Of a stretch of DNA of 64,000 nucleotides, positions 55,480 through 64,000 are shown piece by piece. The stretch lies in contig NZ_JAAAPJ010000008.1 in NCBI RefSeq assembly GCF_009909145.1, forward strand, positions 186,001 to 250,000, in the 5' to 3' direction. Position numbers and translations under genes: made by a program. Under the pieces are notes generated by a model. It worked only from the letters and a program-made list of their open reading frames with translations. It was not told the origin of the DNA and ran no database searches. This stretch comes from Corallococcus silvisoli. GTDB lineage: Bacteria; Myxococcota; Myxococcia; Myxococcales; Myxococcaceae. How positions within the stretch are numbered: position 1 is the stretch's first letter; each line of letters starts with the position of its first letter.

Positions 55480-56970
55480 TTACTCGTGCGCGAGGCCGAA
55501 GAGCTGACGCAGCCGCCCGAGGATGCGGCCCGCTTCGGGCGAGTGATCCGGTCCACCGCCGGAGACCTGCGTCACGGCGCGCAGCTGGGTGCGGCGCTGG
55601 GCGAGGAGCGCGGACAGCTGTCGCGCGAGGCCCGGGTAGTCGGAGAACAGCCGCGCGAAGGTGGGCCGGTCCAGCTCCAACAGGACGGAGTCCTGGATCG
55701 CCACCACGGTGGCCGCGCGCCGCTCGCCGGTGAGCAGGGACATCTCTCCGATATAGTGGCCCGGCCCCAGCCGCGTGATCTCCGACTGGAGCGTTCCGGC
55801 GCGCACGCTGACCTCGCCGGAGGCCACGACGTAGAAGGTGCCGCCCTCCTCGCCCTCCTGGATGATGCGCTCGTTGCGCCCGAAGCGGCGCACGACGACC
55901 TCGCGGTGCAGCCGCTCCAGCTCCTCCGGGCCCAGCGGGGAGAAGAGGTCCACCTGGCGCAACAGATCCCGCACCGTGTCCTCGGCCAGCTCCCGGCGCT
56001 TCGCGGGCGTGTCGCGGCGCACGTGCACCGTGCGCTGGGCGTGAGGCAGCTCCAGGCCCTCGCGGCGCAGCCGGTACCACAGCCGGGTGTGCAGCTCCTC
56101 CTTCACGCTGTCCGACAGCGCGAAGTCATTGAGGAAGACGCGAACCATGTACTGCACGTTGGAGTCCGTGAAGGCCAGCGTGCGCGCGATGGGCGGCGGC
56201 TCCACCAGCACCTGGGGAATCTCCCGCGCCACTTCCAGCAGGGCCTGCTTCACCTGGTTGGGCGGCGCGTCCAGCGACACGCCCAGCTGCACCTCGATGC
56301 CCACGGGCTCGCGGTGCTGGGTGAAGTTCTTCACGTGCTCCTTGCCCACCATCCCGTTGGGCAGGGTGATGACCTCTCGCCGGAAGTTGGCGATGCGGAT
56401 GGAGCGCCAGCCGATGTGCACCACCCGTCCGGTGTGCTCGCCAATGCGGATGAAGTCGCCCACCTCGAAGGGCCGGTCCAACTGCAAGGACAGGCCCGCG
56501 AAGAGGTTGCCCAGCGTCTCCTGGAGCGCGAGGCCGATGACCACCGTCAGCACCGCGGAGGTCGCCAGCAGGCCCGCCAGGTCCAGGTCGAGCTGGCTCT
56601 GGAGGATGGGCACGGTGGCGAGCGCGTACAGCGTGAAGTCAATGACGTCGCGCAGGATCTTCGGCGTCGTCACCGGCGAGCGCATCCGCACCAGCTTCAG
56701 CGCGAACGCCACCCCGGCGCGGATGACGCCATAGGCGAACGTGAGCATCCAGCCCACGCCCACGGCCTTGCGCAGGGCCTCGGGCGTCGTGGCCTCCGGC
56801 AGCAGGCGCGACGTCAGCCGGAGCACCAGGAAGGCGACGAGCATCCGCACCGCGCCCCGGAGGTCGTCGCGCAGGTCGGGATCCCGGGTGGTGCGCTGGA
56901 TGCCCAGCAGCAGGACCGTCAGGATGGAGCCCGCCAGCAGGGGGAGGTGGCCTTGGAGGAAAGTCAGCAC
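55480..56970 (-). CDS. MscS-family channel with cyclic-nucleotide-binding domain
   Basis: 496 aa. Four or so N-terminal helices, then the MscS core: pore helix LLATSAVLTVVIGLALQETLGN, beta-domain segment RPFEVGDFIRIGEH and the VVHIGWRSIRIANF stretch. From about residue 355 there is a cNMP-binding domain (FGRNERIIQEGEEGGTFYVV, GHYIGEMSLLTGERRAATVVA). The architecture matches the bacterial cyclic-nucleotide-gated subgroup. The Glu and Arg in GEMSLLTGERRAA are the cAMP/cGMP contacts. GTG 56970 is the likely start. An adenylate cyclase lies elsewhere in the window. Confidence 0.9.
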   Translation of the reverse strand: MLTFLQGHLPLLAGSILTVLLLGIQRTTRDPDLRDDLRGAVRMLVAFLVLRLTSRLLPEATTPEALRKAVGVGWMLTFAYGVIRAGVAFALKLVRMRSPVTTPKILRDVIDFTLYALATVPILQSQLDLDLAGLLATSAVLTVVIGLALQETLGNLFAGLSLQLDRPFEVGDFIRIGEHTGRVVHIGWRSIRIANFRREVITLPNGMVGKEHVKNFTQHREPVGIEVQLGVSLDAPPNQVKQALLEVAREIPQVLVEPPPIARTLAFTDSNVQYMVRVFLNDFALSDSVKEELHTRLWYRLRREGLELPHAQRTVHVRRDTPAKRRELAEDTVRDLLRQVDLFSPLGPEELERLHREVVVRRFGRNERIIQEGEEGGTFYVVASGEVSVRAGTLQSEITRLGPGHYIGEMSLLTGERRAATVVAIQDSVLLELDRPTFARLFSDYPGLARQLSALLAQRRTQLRAVTQVSGGGPDHSPEAGRILGRLRQLFGLAHE

Positions 56971-57052
56971 GCCCGGGGAATCAGACCGGGCGCGCGCGCG
57001 GGGGTCAAGGTGGCGGTTGACGGGTGCCCTCCGAGCGGAGATACACGCCCCC

Positions 57053-58087
57053 ATGACGCTTGCCTCGGTGCAGGGACAGCCCCGCGCGATGGACGCGCTC
57101 CACTCCGCCCTGCGCTCCGGCTCGGTGCACCATGCCTATCTGTTCGCCGGTCCAGAGGGCGTCGGCAAGGAGCTGGCCGCGGTGGGGCTGGCCCAGGCCC
57201 TCACGTGCCCGGAGGCCCCGGACGTGGGCTGCGGGAAGTGCGCCAGCTGCGTGCGCATCGCCAAGGGGCTGCACCCGGACGTCACCTGGGTGATGCCGGA
57301 TGACGAGCGCGTGTCGCGGGGGCTCGCCGGCCGCTCGGACTTCACCGGCACGCCCAGCCGGGAGCTGCGCGTGGAGCAGATCCGCCAGCTCCAGGAGCGC
57401 CTGGCGCTGCGCGGCCTGGAGTCCAAGCGCAAGGTCGCCATCCTGGTCAGCGCGGAGCAGATGAACGTCCAGGCCCAGAACGCCTTCCTCAAGACGCTGG
57501 AGGAGCCCCCCGCGGAGACCACGCTCATCCTGGTGGCCAGCGCCATGGACCGGCTCCTGCCCACCATCCGCAGCCGGTGCAGCAAGGTGTACTTCGGCCC
57601 GCTGCCGGTGGAGCTGGTCGCCCTGCACGTGCGGCAGGAGCGCAAGCTGGACGCGGACACCGCCGCCCTGGCCGCGGTGATGTCCGGGGGGAGCCTGGGC
57701 CGGGCGCTCGCGCTGGACGTGGACGCGCTGAAGGAGCGCAAGGACGTCCTCACCGCCTTCGAGTCCCTGAGCGGCCAGGACCTCCCGGCCCTGCTGAGGT
57801 TCGCGGAGGCCCATGGCGGTTCGCGCGAGGACGCGGACGCGGCGCTGGAGCTGCTCCTGTTGTGGACGCGGGACGTGTCGCTCGTGAAGGCGGGAGCGGA
57901 GGGCGCGATGGCGAACCGGGACCTGAAGGGGCTGGCCGAGGAAGCGGCGGGGCGCATGTCCGAGGCCGCGCTGCACCGGCGCCACGCGCTGCTGGAGTCC
58001 GCGCGCACGGCCATTGGCACTCGCAACGGCGCGCCCCGGCTGCAGCTGGAGCGGCTGCTCATCGAGCTGTGCGTGGAGGGCCGGTGA
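57053..58087 (+). CDS. holB: DNA polymerase III subunit delta'
   Basis: Clamp-loader subunit, 344 aa. P-loop remnant in LFAGPEGVGKELAA, zinc cysteines CGKCASC, the KRKVAILVSAEQMNVQAQNAFLK segment and the RSRCSKV motif. Followed at once by the delta subunit gene with the GTG/TGA overlap, as expected for a co-translated clamp-loader pair. ATG 57053 is the only good start. Divergent from the channel gene. Confidence 0.92.
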   Translation: MTLASVQGQPRAMDALHSALRSGSVHHAYLFAGPEGVGKELAAVGLAQALTCPEAPDVGCGKCASCVRIAKGLHPDVTWVMPDDERVSRGLAGRSDFTGTPSRELRVEQIRQLQERLALRGLESKRKVAILVSAEQMNVQAQNAFLKTLEEPPAETTLILVASAMDRLLPTIRSRCSKVYFGPLPVELVALHVRQERKLDADTAALAAVMSGGSLGRALALDVDALKERKDVLTAFESLSGQDLPALLRFAEAHGGSREDADAALELLLLWTRDVSLVKAGAEGAMANRDLKGLAEEAAGRMSEAALHRRHALLESARTAIGTRNGAPRLQLERLLIELCVEGR

Positions 58088-59400
58088 GCGCGGACATGGA
58101 CGAGGTGCTGGCGGAGGTGAAGGGCGGCAAGGTGTGGCCGCTGTACCTCCTGTGGGGCGAGGAGTTCCTGGTCCGCAAGGGCGCCGACGAGCTGGTGAAG
58201 ACCCTGGTGCCGGACGCCGCCATGGGGCTGAACCTCGCGGTGCTGGACGCGGCCTCTCCGCGCGAGGTGGCGCAGGAGCTGGCCACGCTGCCGCTGTTCC
58301 CCGGGCGCAAGGTGGTGCTGGTGCGCGACCCGGAGTTCCTCGCGCCCAAGAAGGGCAAGGGCGACGCGCTGGCCAAGGCGCGCGACGCGTGGAAGGCGGG
58401 CAAGCGCAAGGAGGGGGCCCGGCGGCTGCTGGCGCTCGCGGGCCGGGCGGGCTGGGGCGTGGATCAGCTGGACCCCCGCGTGCCCGGCGCGCCGTCCGTG
58501 GAGCAGTGGAAGGACGAGCTGAACGTGGAGCTGGCGGAGGCGGACCTCGCCTTCCTCCAGGAAGCGGCGGCCTTCTGCCGCGACGAGCGCATCAGCGCCC
58601 CGGAGGGGGACGCCTCCGCGCTGCTGGAGCTGCTCCAGAAGGGCGTGCCGCCCGGACACGCGCTGGTGCTGGCGGCGACGGACGTGGACTCGCGCAGCCC
58701 GCTGCTCAAGTTCGCGCAGGACAAGGGCCGGCTCTTCGAGCGCAAGGTGGCCGCGCGCCACAAGGACCTGGACCTCAGTGAGATCGCCAGGGACTTCCTC
58801 GCGCCCCTGAAGAAGAAGCTGGGCCCGGGCGCGCTGGAGGGCCTCAAGGAGCGCATCGGCGGCAACATCCGGCTGCTCCAGTCGGAGCTGGAGAAGCTGG
58901 CCGTCTACGCGGATGGGCCCACCATCGAGGCGGCGCACGTGACGCTGCTGGTGCACCACGCGCGCGAGGAGGAGTTCTTCGAATTGACGGAGGCCCTCCA
59001 GAAGCGCGAGCTGCGCGACGCGCTCTCCTACGCCGAGGACGCGATGGGGCAGGGGACGCACGCCCTCCAGCTGCTGGGGGCCGTGGCGTCCATCGTCCGC
59101 TCCTTGCTGGAGAACCACGCCTGGCTGGAGAAGTACGCGGGCGGGCAGCCGCCGCGCACCGGCCGGGACGTGGAGGCGCGCATCCTCCCGAAGCTGGAGG
59201 CGGAGCTGAAGGCCACCAAGCGCAAGACTCCCAACGCCTGGGCGCTCGCGTTCGGCATGCAGGCGGCCGCCCGGTACGAGCGCCGCGAGCTGCTCAACGC
59301 CCTGGTGGCCTGCGCGGACGCGGACCTGGCGCTGAAGTCGTCCGCCAGCGGGAAGCTGGTCATCGAACGGCTGTTGTGGACCGTGTGCACCCGCGCCTGA
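58084..59400 (+). CDS. holA: DNA polymerase III subunit delta
   Basis: Clamp-loader subunit that opens the beta clamp. 438 aa, about 95 more than E. coli HolA, with an insert near residues 85-200 rich in Lys/Ala/Asp. Family segments: VWPLYLLWGEEFLVRKG at the N-terminus, GGNIRLLQSELEKLAVY, FELTEALQKRELRDALS and the C-terminal helical bundle ending LVIERLLWTVC. The GTG 58084 start overlaps the holB stop; ATG 58096 is an alternative. Confidence 0.88.
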   Translation: MSADMDEVLAEVKGGKVWPLYLLWGEEFLVRKGADELVKTLVPDAAMGLNLAVLDAASPREVAQELATLPLFPGRKVVLVRDPEFLAPKKGKGDALAKARDAWKAGKRKEGARRLLALAGRAGWGVDQLDPRVPGAPSVEQWKDELNVELAEADLAFLQEAAAFCRDERISAPEGDASALLELLQKGVPPGHALVLAATDVDSRSPLLKFAQDKGRLFERKVAARHKDLDLSEIARDFLAPLKKKLGPGALEGLKERIGGNIRLLQSELEKLAVYADGPTIEAAHVTLLVHHAREEEFFELTEALQKRELRDALSYAEDAMGQGTHALQLLGAVASIVRSLLENHAWLEKYAGGQPPRTGRDVEARILPKLEAELKATKRKTPNAWALAFGMQAAARYERRELLNALVACADADLALKSSASGKLVIERLLWTVCTRA

Positions 59401-59468
59401 GCCCCGTTCCAGCGGGCCTGCGCGCACCAGGCGTGCGCACCGGGCCCGGCCTGGGATAGAGGAGCTTC

Positions 59469-59918
59469 ATGGCGGACAAGCGACGCTTCGACCTCTTCGC
59501 GGACCTGCTCGTCACGCGCTTCCCCCAGGCCCTCCGCGTCTACGACGTGGCCGGCGGGCAGGGGCGCCTCAACGAGGCGCTCACCCAGCGCGGGCGCACC
59601 GTCACCACCTTCGACCTGCGCCACAAGCACCTGCCGGTGCGGTACGCGCAGCGGCCCTTCACCCTGGAAGAGCCCTGCGAGGCGGAGCTCGTCGTGGGCA
59701 TGCACCCGGACGGCGCCACGCGGATCATCATCGAGTACGCCGCGCGCCACGGCTTGGGCTTCGCCGTCGTCCCGTGCTGCTCCGACAACGGCATGCCCTA
59801 CAAGCCGTGGATGCGCCACCTGGCTGACGTGGCCCGCGAGGCGGGCATCACCACGGTGGAAGAAGCCGCGCTGCCCATGGAGGGACGCGCGCGCGTGCTG
59901 CTTGGCCTTCCGCGTTGA
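59469..59918 (+). CDS. Small methyltransferase-like protein
   Basis: 149 aa. A Rossmann-like start is visible (ALRVYDVAGGQGRLNEALTQ), like motif I of class I SAM-dependent methyltransferases, then MHPDGATRIIIEYAARHG and VVPCCSDNGMPY, the latter seen in the methyltransferase-25/32-type group. The fold appears minimal and no catalytic residue can be assigned. GAGGAG before ATG 59469. It sits between holA and the protease leader; substrate unknown. Confidence 0.6.
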   Translation: MADKRRFDLFADLLVTRFPQALRVYDVAGGQGRLNEALTQRGRTVTTFDLRHKHLPVRYAQRPFTLEEPCEAELVVGMHPDGATRIIIEYAARHGLGFAVVPCCSDNGMPYKPWMRHLADVAREAGITTVEEAALPMEGRARVLLGLPR

Positions 59919-60306
59919 GGTTGACGCAACCTCCCGGCGGTGCGCGGCACGCTGCCCGTGTATGGCTTTGACGCACGGCGCGCGAAATCCCGGTCATCCT
60001 TTGCGCACCAAGAAAAAGCCGTCAACCTTGGATTGCTCGAATAGAGGACACACCCGGTGTGCACTGTCATTGTTCAGGACAGGCCCCCGGCTCTTCCGGA
60101 ATCCCGAGGAAGAACGGGCGCTTGGGCCTGAATACGTAACGGGAACTTGCACATTTCAGAAGATTTCCTGGGCATTCATGTGCCAGCCACGTTTCAAGTT
60201 CTTCTCTTACTGCGAGGTATTCCGGGCACTTAATGAGTTGGCCTGACAAATGCTCAAAGGAGGGCTGCCACGGCGAGACCCCCTACGCCGGGCAGGAGGA
60301 ACCACC
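59919..60306 (+). other. Long 5' leader region with nested inverted repeats
   Basis: 388 nt without a convincing gene, noticeably richer in A+T than the surroundings. It includes an inverted repeat CACACC/GGTGTG (60049-60061) and a nested pair AGGCCC/GGGCCT (60081-60086, 60124-60129) with TCTTCC/GGAAGA inside (60092-60097, 60108-60113). AGGAGG at 60294-60299 is the ribosome site of the protease. Promoter and regulatory sequences for the protease must be here. Confidence 0.5.
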
Positions 60307-62202
60307 TTGGTTCGCACCCGTTTCGTTGCCCTGCTGGCCACCCTTCCCCTCGCCGCCTGCGGCGTCGAGGGCATGGACTCCAACTCTTCGAACGATCAGC
60401 AGAAGCCGGATGAGATCGCGGATGTGCAGAGCGCGCTGAGCGTCATCCCCGGCGCCCAGATTGTCGGCATGAACGCGGATGGGACGCCGCACACCATCCA
60501 GGGCCGCCTGGGCCAGGCGGACCGTGCGCTGACGGGCTTCGCGGTCGCGGACGTGCACACGTCCATCGCCGGGTCGCTGCCGTCCATCGCCTCCATCTTC
60601 CGCCTGAGCGCCTCCGACCTGCAGGTCCGCAAGGTGTCCGTGGACGACCAGGGCGTTTCGCACATCCGCTACGCGCAGACGCTGAACGGTCTGCCGGTGG
60701 TGGGCGAGGAGCTGGTGGTGCACGTGGACCGCTCGGGCTCCATCTTCGGGGCGAACGGTTCCGCGCGCTCCGGCGGCACGCTGTCCGCGCGTCCGCTGGT
60801 CGCCGCGGAGGCCGCCCGCACGGCGGCGCTGCGCGACACGCAGGGCACGGGCCTGGCCGTCACGGGCTCGCGGCTCGTGTACGTGAAGGGCGAGCAGGAC
60901 GGCAAGCTGCGCCTGGCCCATGAGGTCATGGTGACGGGCGAGAACGCGCTGATGCCGCTGCGCGACCGCGTCTATGTGGACGCGATCAACGGCGCCACGC
61001 TGCTGCGCGTGCCGGAGATCCACACCGCGCTCAGCCGCAAGGTCTACAGCGCGAACAACGGCACCACCACGCCGGGCACGCTCAAGCGCAGCGAGGGCCA
61101 GGCGGCCATCGGTGACTCGCACGTCGACATGAACTACGACATGCTGGGCTACACCTACAACTGCTACAAGACGCTCTTCAACCGCGACTCGCTCAACAAC
61201 GCGGGCCAGACGCTCATCAGCACGGTTCACTACAGCAAGAACTACGTGAACGCCTACTGGGACGGCACCCAGATGGTGTACGGCGACGGCGACGGCGTGA
61301 ACTCCATCGAGCTGGGCAAGGACGCGGACGTCACCGTCCACGAGCTGACCCACGCGGTGACGGAGAACGAGTCCAACCTGACGTACTCCGGCCAGTCCGG
61401 CGGCCTCAACGAGGCGATGTCCGACACGTTCGGCGCCATCTGCGAGAGCCAGTCCAAGGCGTGGAGCACCGCCGCGGACATCTGGATGGTGGGCGAGGAC
61501 GTCTGGACGCCGAACATCCCGAACGACGCCCTGCGCTACATGGACGACCCGGCGAAGGACGGCGTGTCGCTGGACTGGGCGCCGAACTACTCCAACCAGG
61601 ACGTGCACTACAGCTCCGGCATCCCGAACCTGGCGTTCGCGCTGCTCGCCAAGGGTGGCACGCACCCGCGCGGCCGCAGCTCCATCGTGGTCCCGGGCAT
61701 CGGCGTCGAGAAGGCCGGCCGCATCTGGTACAAGGCCAACACCGACATCTACACGGCGAGCACCACGTTCGATCAGGCGAAGACCTGGACCATCCAGGCG
61801 GCCTCGGCGCTGGGCTACGACCAGGCCACGCAGGACGCGGTGAAGGCGGCGTGGGAAGCGGTGGGCGTGGGCGTGACGGTGCCGCCCCCGACCTGCACCG
61901 CGCTGACCAACGGCGTCGCGAAGACGGGCCTGTCCGGCGCGTCCGGTGCGTCGGCGTACTACTGCATCGACCTGCCGGCCTCCAAGGCGTCCACCTACGC
62001 GATGAGCGGCGGCACGGGCGACGCGGACATGTACATCAAGTTCGGCTCCGCCCCGACGACGACCTCGTATGACTGCCGTCCGTACCTGTCCGGCAACAAC
62101 GAGTCGTGCAGCGCGGCGGCGAAGGCCTCGGCGGGCAAGATGTACATCATGCTGCGCGGCTACTCGGCGTACAGCGGCGTGTCCCTCAAGGCCACGTACT
62201 AG
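60307..62202 (+). CDS. Thermolysin-like (M4) secreted metalloprotease
   Basis: 631 aa. Lipoprotein-type signal ends LAACG near residue 20; FTP/propeptide region to about residue 235; catalytic domain with zinc motif HELTHAVTEN (H345, H349) and E369 in LNEAMSD, exactly 20 residues after the second His as in thermolysin. A C-terminal PPC-type domain with Cys (GLSGASGASAYYCIDLP) follows. Start TTG 60307 is chosen because AGGAGG lies seven bases upstream; the longer in-frame ATG 60250 has a weaker site. A predation or developmental role is plausible for a myxobacterium (inference). Confidence 0.92.
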   Translation: MVRTRFVALLATLPLAACGVEGMDSNSSNDQQKPDEIADVQSALSVIPGAQIVGMNADGTPHTIQGRLGQADRALTGFAVADVHTSIAGSLPSIASIFRLSASDLQVRKVSVDDQGVSHIRYAQTLNGLPVVGEELVVHVDRSGSIFGANGSARSGGTLSARPLVAAEAARTAALRDTQGTGLAVTGSRLVYVKGEQDGKLRLAHEVMVTGENALMPLRDRVYVDAINGATLLRVPEIHTALSRKVYSANNGTTTPGTLKRSEGQAAIGDSHVDMNYDMLGYTYNCYKTLFNRDSLNNAGQTLISTVHYSKNYVNAYWDGTQMVYGDGDGVNSIELGKDADVTVHELTHAVTENESNLTYSGQSGGLNEAMSDTFGAICESQSKAWSTAADIWMVGEDVWTPNIPNDALRYMDDPAKDGVSLDWAPNYSNQDVHYSSGIPNLAFALLAKGGTHPRGRSSIVVPGIGVEKAGRIWYKANTDIYTASTTFDQAKTWTIQAASALGYDQATQDAVKAAWEAVGVGVTVPPPTCTALTNGVAKTGLSGASGASAYYCIDLPASKASTYAMSGGTGDADMYIKFGSAPTTTSYDCRPYLSGNNESCSAAAKASAGKMYIMLRGYSAYSGVSLKATY

Positions 62203-62216
62203 TCCCTCGCGCGGGT

Positions 62217-62291
62217 CCGGCGTGAGTCCACGCCGGGCCTCGTGATGGCCTCACCGACCGCCTCCGGAACCCTGCGTTCCGGGGGCGGTTT
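62217..62291 (+). terminator. Tandem hairpins, intrinsic terminator after M4 protease
   Basis: First stem 62217-62224 with 62229-62236 (8 bp, 4-nt loop), second stem 62258-62270 with 62276-62288 (13 bp with one T-G wobble, 5-nt loop), followed by TTT. The second is a good rho-independent terminator, 56 nt after the protease stop. The remaining sequence to 62451 shows no gene. Confidence 0.75.
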
Positions 62292-62451
62292 GTGCTTGCG
62301 GGGCCCCGAAGGCGACCGCGTCGCCGGGCGCCAGCGGCTGGTAGGGCGCCGAGCATGGCGGGGACGACGGGCCTCCTGTCCGAAGGCCCCCCGCCAATCA
62401 AGGCCGCGTGGAGGGCCGGGCGGGCGAGGAGGCAGGCCCTGGGGCGCCGTC

Positions 62452-62490
62452 CGTGCGGGAACGGGGTAGGGTGCCTTCGCTTCCCGCACG
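62452..62490 (+). promoter_or_regulatory. 10-bp inverted repeat just before the ribosome site
   Basis: Arms 62452-62461 and 62481-62490 pair perfectly over 10 bp with a 19-nt loop; the AGGAGG of the next gene follows 2 nt later. In mRNA this could hide or present the ribosome site; in DNA it could be an operator. Confidence 0.45.
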
Positions 62491-62502
62491 GCAGGAGGAT
62501 GC

Positions 62503-63399
62503 ATGGGGCGGCGGCTGGGCAAGGTGTTGCTGGCGCTGGTGGTGGCCATGGGGGCCGCGTCGTGCCACCGCGGCGCGCGCGCGACCGCTTCGCGGACCTG
62601 CGTGGTGCTGTCGGTGGGCGGAACCAAGGGGCTCGCGCACGTGGGCGCGCTGGATGCGCTCGCGGCCCGGGGAATCCGCATCGACTGTGTGGTGGGCAAC
62701 AGCATGGGCGCGGTGGTGGGCGGCCTCTACGCCTCCGCGCCCGGGGGCGACCTGCGCCAGCGCTACCGGGCCTTCTTCACGGCTTATGAAGAAGAGACGC
62801 GCCGGACGACCGCCGCGCGCGGTGCGCTGGGGGCCGCCGTCGGCCTGTTGGCGGTGCTGGTGTCGGGCGGCGCGCTGGGGCCCGCCGTGGCGGCGGGAGC
62901 CTTGGGCGCGGCGGGCGGCGCTGCCACGGTGCCCCGGTTGAGCCACGAGCGCTTCACCCATGTGCTGGAGCGCTTCTACGCGGGAGCGCGGGTGGAGGAC
63001 CTCCCCGTGCCGTTCGCCACCTTCCATCAGGTGCCCTCGGAGCAGGGCCTCCAACGCGTGACGGTGACGCACGGACTGCTGTCGTCGGCCGTGGCCGCGA
63101 GCGCCGCCAATCCGCTCCTGTTCGAGGACGCGACGCTGGCGCGCATTGATCCAGGCGCGGACCGGGTGTCCGCGACGCCCGTCCACGACGCCTGCCAGCT
63201 GTTCCCGGGGGCGCGGCTCATCGCCATCAACGTCACGGGTGAGCCGGCCTTCTACCGCTCCGACCTGGACTGTGACGTCCGGGAGGTCCGCGTGGAGGTC
63301 CCGTCGCCGCCGGTGGAGGCCTTCACCGGCCGGGGGGCCGCCTTCGAGGCCCTGTACGACGCGGGCCGGGACGCGGTGATGCGGGCGCGGCTGGACTGA
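62503..63399 (+). CDS. Patatin-like phospholipase, lipoprotein
   Basis: 298 aa. Lipobox in VAMGAASC at about residue 21. The patatin core follows: oxyanion VLSVGGTKGLAHVGALDAL and nucleophile Ser in VVGNSMGAVVGGLYAS. The catalytic Asp is less obvious; the usual DGG region reads RIDPGADRVSATPV, so the dyad may use that Asp. A hydrophobic Gly/Ala stretch (about 107-140) is inserted between. AGGAGG upstream of ATG 62503. The substrate is probably phospholipid or lysolipid; activity uncertain. Confidence 0.82.
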   Translation: MGRRLGKVLLALVVAMGAASCHRGARATASRTCVVLSVGGTKGLAHVGALDALAARGIRIDCVVGNSMGAVVGGLYASAPGGDLRQRYRAFFTAYEEETRRTTAARGALGAAVGLLAVLVSGGALGPAVAAGALGAAGGAATVPRLSHERFTHVLERFYAGARVEDLPVPFATFHQVPSEQGLQRVTVTHGLLSSAVAASAANPLLFEDATLARIDPGADRVSATPVHDACQLFPGARLIAINVTGEPAFYRSDLDCDVREVRVEVPSPPVEAFTGRGAAFEALYDAGRDAVMRARLD

Positions 63400-63420
63400 G
63401 CCAGGGACCGTCCAGGGGGC

Positions 63421-64000
63421 TCACGGCGCCGTGAGCAGGCCCGTCACGTCGCGCCAGCCGCCCTGACAGGGCGCGGTGTCGGTGGCCAGGTAGTGCCCCA
63501 CGCGGCCGGGCGCCAGCGCGACGATGGCGGACGAGCGGGTGCCGTACGCCGCCGTGTGGATGCACAGCGCCTGGAGCTGTTGGAGGAAGTCCGCGGGCAG
63601 GTCGCTCTCCGCCAGCGGCCCCGTCGTGGCGTCCCGGGGCGGCAGGGCGTGGTCGGCCAGGGCCGCCTGGAGCCCGGTCACCAGCTGCGGCCACGGACGC
63701 TTCGCCACGGCCTCCGCGAGGGCATGGGCCCGCTGGACCTTGGGCAGCGCCAGGTTGTCCAGGCTGTCGTTGGGCAGCACGTGCACGCCAGGGGGCACGT
63801 CCTCGTGCAGCAGGTGGGCGTGGCCCGGCCGCGCGTAGGCCACGCGCAGCGTGCGTGCGTCCCCGTAGAGCAGGTTGAAGGGGAGGAACTCCGGGGCGGG
63901 CAGGGTGCCGAGGTAGCGCTCGATGGCCTCCACCGAGCCGGCCTGGAGGGCTCTCAGCACCACCTCGCCCCGGGAGCGGGGGGCCGTGCCCAGGCCGCGC
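63421..64000 (-). CDS. NRDE-family protein (TANGO2-like), partial
   Basis: C-terminal part of a gene that continues past the right edge. The visible 193 codons fit the NRDE/TANGO2 family: RSRGEVVLRALQAG, FLPFNLLYGDARTLRVAY, HVLPNDSLDNLALPKV and the terminal YGTRSSAIVALA. The N-terminal NRDE segment is outside. Members of this family may act in heme or lipid handling, but function is not settled. An 18-bp palindrome (63419-63436) covers its stop codon. Confidence 0.82.
   Translation of the reverse strand, partial: RGLGTAPRSRGEVVLRALQAGSVEAIERYLGTLPAPEFLPFNLLYGDARTLRVAYARPGHAHLLHEDVPPGVHVLPNDSLDNLALPKVQRAHALAEAVAKRPWPQLVTGLQAALADHALPPRDATTGPLAESDLPADFLQQLQALCIHTAAYGTRSSAIVALAPGRVGHYLATDTAPCQGGWRDVTGLLTAP

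Noticed and set aside
60067..60249. 60-codon minus-strand frame in the protease leader
   Set aside because: No ribosome site and no conserved feature; the region is better explained as leader/promoter sequence.

Overview
The window is very GC-rich chromosomal DNA with long shadow frames on every strand, GTG/TTG starts as well as ATG, and a gene repertoire (split nuo cluster, CPBP protease, one- and two-component signalling, lipase with foldase, thermolysin-like secreted protease, Pro/Ala- and Gly-rich repeat proteins) typical of a myxobacterium of the Myxococcus/Corallococcus/Pyxidicoccus type. The taxonomic call is inferred from gene content and composition, not from a marker gene. About 54 protein genes cover almost all of the sequence. 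I saw no rRNA or tRNA gene, no insertion sequence, no CRISPR array and no phage module.

1-11.5 kb: respiratory complex I genes on the minus strand in two blocks, nuoAB (10516-11454) and nuoCDGHI (392-6323), followed at the left edge by the start of a NuoE-type [2Fe-2S] protein. Between the blocks lie a six-TM class III adenylate cyclase, a membrane sulfatase-like hydrolase and a hot-dog thioesterase. 11.7-20 kb: a chemoreceptor, a PHP phosphoesterase, a deoxyhypusine-synthase-like enzyme, OsmC, a small unknown protein, arginine decarboxylase (speA) and a ClpX-like ATPase without the zinc finger. The DHS-like enzyme and speA together suggest agmatine-based polyamine chemistry.

20-31 kb: a three-gene operon of a short DnaK, a J-domain protein with a huge Pro/Ala repeat region, and a CvpA-like membrane protein; a glutamine-amidotransferase-like protein without the N-terminal Cys; a CPBP intramembrane protease coupled to a degenerate trypsin-like protein; PolX; a Rieske protein; a His-rich MoaB-like protein; and a TIGR02757 protein. 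31-48.4 kb: a hybrid histidine kinase with a lipoprotein hydrolase, an unknown secreted protein, a fused ethanolamine ammonia-lyase (EutB-EutC in one chain), TonB, a two-component system, a Gly/Ser repeat secreted protein, lipoate ligase, a PLP-fold protein, a nucleotidyltransferase, and a secreted lipase with its foldase.

48.4-55.4 kb: seven co-directional, tightly packed genes (NadE-like, acyl-AMP ligase, asparagine-synthase-like amidotransferase, acyl carrier protein, two left-handed beta-helix acyltransferases, exported SGNH hydrolase). They look like one pathway that activates an acid on a carrier, amidates it and attaches acyl groups, probably to a surface glycan or small molecule. This is the best candidate here for an undescribed system. 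55.4-64 kb: a cyclic-nucleotide-binding MscS channel, holB and holA, a methyltransferase-like protein, an M4 metalloprotease with a long leader and strong terminator, a patatin-like lipoprotein and a partial NRDE-family gene at the right edge.
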